From Caenimonas soli (GTDB lineage Bacteria; Pseudomonadota; Gammaproteobacteria; Burkholderiales; Burkholderiaceae_C), in assembly GCF_013155545.1 (NCBI RefSeq), contig NZ_JABJVV010000001.1, forward strand, positions 496,001 to 560,000: a DNA stretch of 64,000 nt, given 5' to 3'. A program made the translations under genes and the position numbers. The stretch's first letter is position 1. Each line of letters begins with the position of its first letter. The notes below the pieces were generated by a model. The model searched no databases. It was given only the letters and a program-made list of their open reading frames with translations, and was not told the origin of the DNA. This document shows, piece after piece, positions 58,713 to 64,000 of the stretch.

Positions 58713-59420
58713 ATGAAAGGTGCGTTCCTCAGCGACAAGGTGCCGGGCATCATCGCGATCATTGCCGTGGCGCTGGGCGCCTATTGGGCGAGTAATTCCG
58801 CGGCCGAGAAAGCCGTCAGCCTGCCCGCGCCCGCGTACGATGCCGCGGTGGCGACCACGCAAGAGACGGCCGTCTTTGCAGGCGGCTGCTTCTGGGGCGT
58901 GCAGGCTGTGTTCCAGCATACCGCCGGCGTCTTGAACGCCGTGTCGGGCTACGCCGGTGGCGCCCGCGAAACGGCCAACTACGAGCGAGTCACCAGCGGC
59001 CAGACCGGCCATGCCGAAGCCGTGCAGGTCACCTACGACCCGCGGCAGATTTCCTACGGCAAGCTGCTGCAGATCTTCTTTGCGGTGGCACACGATCCGA
59101 CCCAGCTCAACCGGCAGGGGCCCGACCACGGCACGCAGTACCGATCGGCGTTGTTCTGGCGCAATGCCGGCCAGAAAGAGGTGGCGGAGCGTTACATCGC
59201 CCAGATCGAGGCGGCGCGTGCATTTCCCGGCAAGATCGTGACGCAGCTCGCTCCACTCAGCACCTTCTACCCGGCCGAGGACTATCACCAGGACTACGCC
59301 ACCTTGCACCCGCGTTCAGCCTACATCGTGGCTTTCGACGCGCCCAAGATCGCCAACCTCAAGCAGCTGATGCCCGAGGTGTACCGGGAAAAGCCTGCGC
59401 TGGTGGCCGCGCAGAAGTGA
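58713..59420 (+). CDS. msrA: Peptide-methionine (S)-S-oxide reductase MsrA, membrane-anchored
   Basis: 235 residues. An N-terminal hydrophobic segment ([17 protein letters not shown], about 11-27) anchors or exports the enzyme; the MsrA domain begins at [15 protein letters not shown] with catalytic Cys59, continuing with VSGYAGG and [23 protein letters not shown]. The export segment implies repair of oxidised methionine in periplasmic proteins. It is divergent from the L,D-transpeptidase gene across 125 bp that contains short GC-rich palindromes but no gene. Confidence 0.93.
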   Translation: MKGAFLSDKVPGIIAIIAVALGAYWASNSAAEKAVSLPAPAYDAAVATTQETAVFAGGCFWGVQAVFQHTAGVLNAVSGYAGGARETANYERVTSGQTGHAEAVQVTYDPRQISYGKLLQIFFAVAHDPTQLNRQGPDHGTQYRSALFWRNAGQKEVAERYIAQIEAARAFPGKIVTQLAPLSTFYPAEDYHQDYATLHPRSAYIVAFDAPKIANLKQLMPEVYREKPALVAAQK

Positions 59421-59426
59421 ACCGCC

Positions 59427-59834
59427 TCATGGCTTGAACCAGACAGCCTGGACCAGCAGCGTGTCCAGGTATTCACGCACGGCGGTGATCTTGCCGTCTC
59501 GAAGCGTAATGCGGAAATGATATTCCTGGTCATAGACGCGGCCGTTCTTCAGATGGCCGAGGGACTCGACCTCCATGGCCACCTCATCGCCTTCGGCTAT
59601 GGCGCTTTTCACCGTCATCTTCAGCGGCCCCTCCAGCTGGCCCGCCATGCCCTGGAAGAGCTTGCCGATCTGGGCCTTGTTGCGGCTGCCCACCACGGGC
59701 AGCTGGCCCGGCTTGCCGGGCAGCCACCAGGTGGCGTCGTCGGCCAGCAGGCCCAGCACGCCAGGGATGTCCCCGGCGGAGAAGCGCTCGAACAGCTGGG
59801 TGGCGATGGCCTTGTTGGCCTGGGCATCGGTCAT
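59427..59834 (-). CDS. SnoaL/NTF2-like protein
   Basis: 135-residue small cone-shaped fold protein: ATQLFERFSAGDIPGVLGLLADDATWWLPG, then VKSAIAEGDEVAMEVESLGHLKNGRVYDQEYHFRI. Such proteins are ketosteroid-isomerase-like enzymes or binding proteins; the function here is unknown. GGAG lies five bases before ATG 59834. It converges on msrA with a six-base gap. Confidence 0.85.
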   Translation of the reverse strand: MTDAQANKAIATQLFERFSAGDIPGVLGLLADDATWWLPGKPGQLPVVGSRNKAQIGKLFQGMAGQLEGPLKMTVKSAIAEGDEVAMEVESLGHLKNGRVYDQEYHFRITLRDGKITAVREYLDTLLVQAVWFKP

Positions 59835-59881
59835 GGCTGTCTCCTGTTGAAGAAAGACGATTGGACGGCTTTGAGTGCACT

Positions 59882-61060
59882 CTATGTCAAGCCCCGCGCG
59901 GGCAGCAAGGGCCTGAGCATCCACAAGCCGAATAGCGGCCCGAGCGCCAGCCACGGCAACACCAGCGCCGGCGGCCACGCCTGGGTGGCCCGCACGAAAA
60001 GCTCGATGCTCACCACCGAAATCGCGAAGCCTATGCAGTTGGTGAAGGTGAGCACGCTGCCCACCACTTGCGGCGGCGCATTCTGGGCCGTCAGCGTCGA
60101 AAATTGCGGGGAATCGCCGACCACCGTCGCTCCCCACAGCAGCAGCCAGGCGAGGAACAGCACTATTGGCGCGGCCAGCATCAAAGGCGCGGCCAGGCAG
60201 CAAGCCCCACTGCACGCGAGTTGCATCTGTGCCACGCGGGCGCTGCCGAAGCGCCGCGCCAGCAGCCCGCCGCCGGCGCAGCCGACGAAACCGGCGGCGA
60301 TCGCCCAGAACGCGCCGGCGCTCACGGCGATCCCCTCCAGCCGGGTTGCCGCCACGAACGGCACCAGCACGTAAAAAGCGTACAGCTCCCACATGTGGCC
60401 GAAGTAGCCGAACACCGAGGCCCGCAGCCGCCGGTCGGACCATATCAGCCCCAGCGCGCGCGGCGTGATGCGGCCACCCCTCGCCGCATGTGGATTGGCG
60501 GGCACCAGCAAGGCCGTGGCAAGCCCTCCCAGCGCCGCGAGCAGGGAGACGCCCAGCACGACGGCTTGCCAGGGCGCCGCAGCACTGGCGGGCCCCGCGA
60601 ACGCCCGCAGGCCGTGGGGCAAGGCAGTGCCCAGCACCAGCGCGCCTATCAGCACGCCCATCGCCGCGCCCAGACCCTCGCGGTACCAGCTGGCCGCGAT
60701 CTTCATCCCGACCGGGTAGATGCCGGCAAGAAGGAATCCCACCGCGAAGCGCAGCAAGACCAGCACGGCCAACTGCCCATTCGCGAGCAGCGTGGCGGCG
60801 TTGACGGCCGCTCCCAGCAGCGAGCAGGCGAGGAATACGCGCGAGGGCGGGAAGCGGTCGGCCAGCATCAGCAGGGCGAATACCAGCGTACCGGTGACAA
60901 AACCCAATTGCACCGCCGACGTGAGCATGCCCACCGATTCCGGCGGCAGGCCCCAGGCCTGCTGCAGATCAGGCATCACGGCATTGACGGCAAACCACAG
61001 GGAGGTACCGGCGAACTGCGATAGCACGATCACCGGAAGGACTCTGCGCGGTACGGCCAT
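59882..61060 (-). CDS. MFS transporter
   Basis: 392 residues with about 12 membrane helices. [23 protein letters not shown] begins helix 1; [14 protein letters not shown] after helix 2 and [42 protein letters not shown] in the first half resemble the NNP/CynX branch, but no substrate can be assigned. GGAG lies seven bases before ATG 61060; ATG 61066 is also in frame. It diverges from the monooxygenase gene. Confidence 0.85.
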   Translation of the reverse strand: MAVPRRVLPVIVLSQFAGTSLWFAVNAVMPDLQQAWGLPPESVGMLTSAVQLGFVTGTLVFALLMLADRFPPSRVFLACSLLGAAVNAATLLANGQLAVLVLLRFAVGFLLAGIYPVGMKIAASWYREGLGAAMGVLIGALVLGTALPHGLRAFAGPASAAAPWQAVVLGVSLLAALGGLATALLVPANPHAARGGRITPRALGLIWSDRRLRASVFGYFGHMWELYAFYVLVPFVAATRLEGIAVSAGAFWAIAAGFVGCAGGGLLARRFGSARVAQMQLACSGACCLAAPLMLAAPIVLFLAWLLLWGATVVGDSPQFSTLTAQNAPPQVVGSVLTFTNCIGFAISVVSIELFVRATQAWPPALVLPWLALGPLFGLWMLRPLLPARGLT

Positions 61061-61107
61061 ACTCATGCTCCGCAGCATACAAGGGCACAACGCAGTACGC
61101 TGTGCCA

Positions 61108-62097
61108 ATGATTCCCTTTTCCGTCCTCGACCTCTCCCCCATCACCGAAGGCAGCGACGCCGCCCAGTCGTTTCGCAACTCGCTCGACCTGGCGCAACAC
61201 GCCGAGCGCTGGGGCTACAACCGGTATTGGCTGGCCGAACACCACGGCATGCCCGGCATCGCAAGCGCCGCCACGGCCATACTGATCGGCCATGTGGCCG
61301 GCGGCACCAAGACCATTCGGGTGGGCGCCGGCGGCATCATGCTGCCCAATCACTCGCCGCTGGTGATCGCCGAGCAATTCGGCACGCTGGAGGCGCTGTA
61401 TCCGGGCCGCATCGACCTGGGCCTGGGCCGCGCTCCCGGTTCCGACCAGGCCACAGCGCACGCCTTGCGGCGCAACCTGACTTCGGATGCCGATGAGTTC
61501 CCACGCGACGTGGTCGAACTCATGGATTTCATGTCCGACCAGCCACGCCAGCACATCCGCGCCGTTCCCGGTACCGGCGCTAAGGTGCCGGTCTGGATCC
61601 TCGGCTCCAGCCTGTTCGGCTCTCAGCTCGCGGCCATGCTGGGCCTGCCCTATGCCTTTGCATCCCACTTCGCGCCGGCGCAGATGATGCAGGCCATAGA
61701 GCTCTACCGCGAGAACTTCAAGCCCTCGGCGCAGCTGGCCAAGCCGTATGTCATGCTGGGCTTCAACGTTTTCGCCGCCGACACCGACGAGGAAGCCCAG
61801 GTTCGCGCCACTTCCATGCAGCAGGCTTTCGTCAACCTGCGCAGCGGGCGCCCTACCCGGCTGCCGCCGCCGCTGCCCGGCTACCGCGAAAGGGTGGGGC
61901 CGGCGGAGAAGGCCTTGCTCGACAGCGTGCTGTCGTGTGCCACGATCGGTTCACCCGACACCGTGCGCGAAGGCCTGAAGGCTTTCATAGCGCGCACCGG
62001 CGCGGATGAACTGATGATCACCTCACAGATGTTCGATCACGCCGCCCGCTTGCGCTCCTACGAAATCGCGTCCCAGGTGCGCCTGCAACTGGCGTAA
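61108..62097 (+). CDS. LLM class flavin-dependent oxidoreductase (luciferase-like)
   Basis: 329-residue bacterial-luciferase-fold protein. [55 protein letters not shown] and [41 protein letters not shown] are hallmarks of the YhbW/MsnO8 subgroup. Substrate unknown. It starts at ATG 61108 (a GTG two codons earlier is possible); no clear ribosome binding site. Confidence 0.9.
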   Translation: MIPFSVLDLSPITEGSDAAQSFRNSLDLAQHAERWGYNRYWLAEHHGMPGIASAATAILIGHVAGGTKTIRVGAGGIMLPNHSPLVIAEQFGTLEALYPGRIDLGLGRAPGSDQATAHALRRNLTSDADEFPRDVVELMDFMSDQPRQHIRAVPGTGAKVPVWILGSSLFGSQLAAMLGLPYAFASHFAPAQMMQAIELYRENFKPSAQLAKPYVMLGFNVFAADTDEEAQVRATSMQQAFVNLRSGRPTRLPPPLPGYRERVGPAEKALLDSVLSCATIGSPDTVREGLKAFIARTGADELMITSQMFDHAARLRSYEIASQVRLQLA

Positions 62098-62130
62098 CGC
62101 CTTCTTCAAGGCGAACCTCGGATCGCCCGG

Positions 62131-62433
62131 CTAGACGCGAATTTCGTACATGGCGTCGCCCATGTAGCGATGGGTCCCGAAAGCCGCCGCCACCGCGGCG
62201 GTTTCCGCGGCCTGCCACTGCTCGAAGATCGCCCGCTCGGCGTCGGTGAGCGCGTCAAGGTCGGGGGTTTCACCGTAGCTTGCCACGATGCGCAAGTACG
62301 CGGTGTACACGGGCGCCACCAGGCTGGCATCGCCCAGCGTGTCCTCCAGCGCCGCGCGAAAACGTTGTTCAGCCTCTCGCCGCTGAGCATCGGAGACGTC
62401 GTCGGCATCGTAGAGAACGAGGGAATAGGTCAT
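62131..62433 (-). CDS. Small conserved hypothetical protein
   Basis: 100 residues, acidic, no signal or membrane segment: TYSLVLYDADDVSDAQRREAEQRFRAALEDTLGDASLV, then YLRIVASYGETPDLDALTDAERAIFEQWQAAE. Family not recognised. AGGA precedes ATG 62433. It is divergent from the exonuclease gene across 26 bp. Confidence 0.7.
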   Translation of the reverse strand: MTYSLVLYDADDVSDAQRREAEQRFRAALEDTLGDASLVAPVYTAYLRIVASYGETPDLDALTDAERAIFEQWQAAETAAVAAAFGTHRYMGDAMYEIRV

Positions 62434-62459
62434 TGGGTTATCCTGCGCTGCCAATTCTC

Positions 62460-63056
62460 ATGCATAGCCGCCACCCCACGCCCGACAAAGCCGAGATAGC
62501 CCTGCTGGAGCCATTCGACCGGCTGGGGCTGGACCAGATCCAGCTCGTGGCGACACCGGCGCAGGCTCAACAGGCCTCCCGCGAACTGGCTGCGGCCCCG
62601 GTGTGGGGCTTCGATACCGAATCCAAACCCACATTCGTCAAGGACCAGCTGTCCGAAGGGCCGCACATCGTGCAATTGGCGACTCTGCACAAGGCCTGGG
62701 TGTTCCAGCTGCACGACCTGGAGTGCCGCGCCATGGTGGCGCAACTGCTGGCGCTTCCGGGTGTCGTCAAGGCGGGCTTCGGACTGGGCGACGACCGCAA
62801 GCGGATCGTGAGCAAACTGGGGGTCGAGCCGGTGGACGTGCTGGAGCTCAACACGGTCTTTCGGGACCGCGGGTACCGCAAGGACATGGGCGTCAAGGGG
62901 GCCGTGGCCGTCCTGTTCAACCAGCGTTTCATCAAGTCGCGCAAGGCGACCACCTCGAACTGGGCCAACCCGCGGCTGTCCGAGGCACAGCTGATCTACG
63001 CGGCCAACGACGCTTACGCCGCTGTCCGCGTATTTCACGCGCTTGGACTGGGCTGA
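62460..63056 (+). CDS. 3'-5' exonuclease, RNase D-like (DEDDy)
   Basis: 198-residue DnaQ-fold exonuclease. DEDDy residues: Asp and Glu in WGFDTESKP, Asp in AGFGLGDDRKRI and the C-terminal Tyr...Asp motif in LIYAANDAYAAVRVF. It lacks the HRDC domains of full RNase D, so it is the short form. Start ATG 62460 is only 26 bp from the divergent small gene. Its end overlaps the convergent NYN gene by 22 bp. Confidence 0.88.
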   Translation: MHSRHPTPDKAEIALLEPFDRLGLDQIQLVATPAQAQQASRELAAAPVWGFDTESKPTFVKDQLSEGPHIVQLATLHKAWVFQLHDLECRAMVAQLLALPGVVKAGFGLGDDRKRIVSKLGVEPVDVLELNTVFRDRGYRKDMGVKGAVAVLFNQRFIKSRKATTSNWANPRLSEAQLIYAANDAYAAVRVFHALGLG

Positions 63057-63583
63057 GCCTTAGCTTCGGCGGGCGACGCGCCGGACAGGCTCTCGTAGTA
63101 GCGAAACTCATGGCAGCTCTTGGCCCAGTGCCGGTTGGTCGACTTGCGCGCCGCGACGCCTACGAGTGTCAGGCCGGCCGCCCTGATCTTCTGCGACAGC
63201 GGCGTGAAATCGCTGTCGCCTCCGACCACGATCACGGTCCGGATGTGACCGAAGCGGGCCATGTCTTCGGCCGCATCCAGGCACAACCGGATGTCGGCGC
63301 CGTTCTTGGACGAGCCGCCCGGCGGAAAAAGCTGCACCAGATCCACGGCGTTCTGCATCAGCGCATCGCGGTAGCGGCCGAAATACTGCCAGTTGCAATA
63401 GGCCCGGTTGATGGCGATCGGGCCGTACGACAGCGCCAGATCGACGATGGCCTGCACGTCCACCAGCGGCTCCTGGACCTTGAAACGGTTGTCGGGCTTG
63501 CCGCCGTAGGCGCCCTCGCCCTGCAAGTCCTCGTACAGGCTGGCGTGAAGGTTCTCGAAATCCCAATACAAGGCAACGGACAT
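63035..63583 (-). CDS. NYN domain (PIN-like) protein
   Basis: 182-residue LabA/DUF88-type protein. Acidic PIN-like catalytic residues are seen in ALYWDFENLHASL, GADIRLCLDAAEDM and VIVVGGDSDFTPLSQKIRAAG. Members are metal-dependent RNases. It is normal in this group to lack extra domains. ATG 63583 is three bases after the aldo/keto reductase stop, so both are co-transcribed. Confidence 0.88.
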   Translation of the reverse strand: MSVALYWDFENLHASLYEDLQGEGAYGGKPDNRFKVQEPLVDVQAIVDLALSYGPIAINRAYCNWQYFGRYRDALMQNAVDLVQLFPPGGSSKNGADIRLCLDAAEDMARFGHIRTVIVVGGDSDFTPLSQKIRAAGLTLVGVAARKSTNRHWAKSCHEFRYYESLSGASPAEAKAQPSPSA

Positions 63584-63586
63584 CGT

Positions 63587-64000
63587 CTAGCCCCTCACCC
63601 GCGGATGCAGCGGATAGCCCGGATCGGTATACCCCGGCGTCGATGGATGGCCGGGCGCAACGAAGGAATCGACCAGTGCCTCGTCCTCGCGGGTCACCGC
63701 GTATTCGAGCGCGGGCAGATAGTCCTGCCATTGCTTGAGTGTCCTGGGTCCGGCGATCACCGAACTGACGGCGCGGTTGGCCAGCACCCAGGCCGTGGCG
63801 AACTGCGCCAGGGTGATGCCCTTTGCTTCCGCATGCGCCTTCAGCTTCTGGGCGATTTGCAGCGATTCCTCGCGGAACTCGGTTTCGGCGATGCGCTTGT
63901 CGCCGCGCGCCGCACGCGTGCCCTCGGCCGGCGGTTGGCCCGGCGGGTACTTGCCCGTCAGCACGCCCCGCGCGATCGGGCTGTAGGGCGTGACGCCGAT
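63587..64000 (-). CDS. Aldo/keto reductase, 5' end outside window
   Basis: The C-terminal 137 residues of a (beta/alpha)8 NADPH oxidoreductase: the frame is open to the right edge with IGVTPYSPIARGVLTGKYPPGQPP, then GITLAQFATAWVLANRAVSSVIAGPRTLKQWQDYL, which carries the cofactor-binding SSVIAGPR region typical of this family. It resembles YajO/general-stress-type aldo/keto reductases; substrate unknown. The active-site residues lie beyond the window. Confidence 0.9.
   Translation of the reverse strand: MGVTPYSPIARGVLTGKYPPGQPPAEGTRAARGDKRIAETEFREESLQIAQKLKAHAEAKGITLAQFATAWVLANRAVSSVIAGPRTLKQWQDYLPALEYAVTREDEALVDSFVAPGHPSTPGYTDPGYPLHPRVRG

Overview
The window is GC-rich, gene-dense chromosome from a betaproteobacterium, most likely order Burkholderiales, family Comamonadaceae (a Ramlibacter/Variovorax-type genome). 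The basis is gene order and protein character: rpsB-tsf-pyrH-frr-uppS-cdsA-dxr-rseP-bamA-skp-lpxD-fabZ-lpxA-lpxB-rnhB, carAB-greA, ompR/envZ, a polyhydroxyalkanoate regulator (phaR), many small Burkholderiales-type conserved proteins, and family-typical intergenic repeats. The genus is an inference. No phage, plasmid, IS element, CRISPR array or classical defence island is visible.

Layout. 1-6.5 kb: rlmE (partial) and yhbY diverge, then carA-carB-greA-DUF4149 run leftward. 6.5-21.5 kb: one long leftward block of translation and envelope genes, from rpsB down to a TrmH-family methyltransferase. It supplies ribosomal protein S2, EF-Ts, UMP kinase and ribosome recycling factor. It also supplies the lipid carrier, phospholipid and isoprenoid precursors (UppS, CdsA, Dxr), outer membrane assembly and stress proteolysis (BamA, Skp, RseP) and lipid A synthesis (LpxD, FabZ, LpxA, LpxB). 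21.7-25.8 kb: amidase, D-amino acid dehydrogenase and NAD(P)HX repair enzyme, rightward. 25.8-26.5 kb: repeat island I. 26.5-31.7 kb: SDR, RNase R, tRNA-Leu(CAG), rimO, phaR, tRNA-Val(GAC). 31.9-37.7 kb: relA, a hydrolase, 3-hydroxybutyrate dehydrogenase, a metallophosphoesterase and a lipid kinase. 37.7-41.1 kb: SIMPL protein, then ompR/envZ. 41.1-46.6 kb: ispF, ispD, mfd, serB. 46.6-47.1 kb: repeat island II. 47.1-52.4 kb: phoD, LysR regulator, DUF2917, MFS and a periplasmic binding protein. 52.4-64 kb: small accessory and housekeeping genes (pssA, thpR, trxC, FHA, M23, L,D-transpeptidase, msrA, MFS, flavin monooxygenase, RNase D-like and NYN nucleases, aldo/keto reductase).

The most unusual signal is the pair of intergenic islands at about 25.9-26.4 kb and 46.6-47.1 kb. 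Each holds two 223-232 bp elements in opposite orientation about 50 bp apart, between convergently transcribed genes. All four elements have the same predicted fold: a long outer stem, a small 8-9 bp side hairpin, a long inner stem and an apical region of 62-86 nt. Within an island the apical sequence is clearly conserved between the two copies, while the long stems are unrelated in sequence yet still base-pair almost perfectly. I could not assign them to a family I know, and present them as the candidate undescribed system.

Other points of interest: a terminator-like hairpin ending exactly at the mfd start codon, inverted TGTTACA-type boxes in the ompR promoter, an RNase R gene with no convincing start codon beside a tRNA promoter, and a 112 bp antisense overlap between a DUF2917 gene and the last membrane segment of an MFS transporter.
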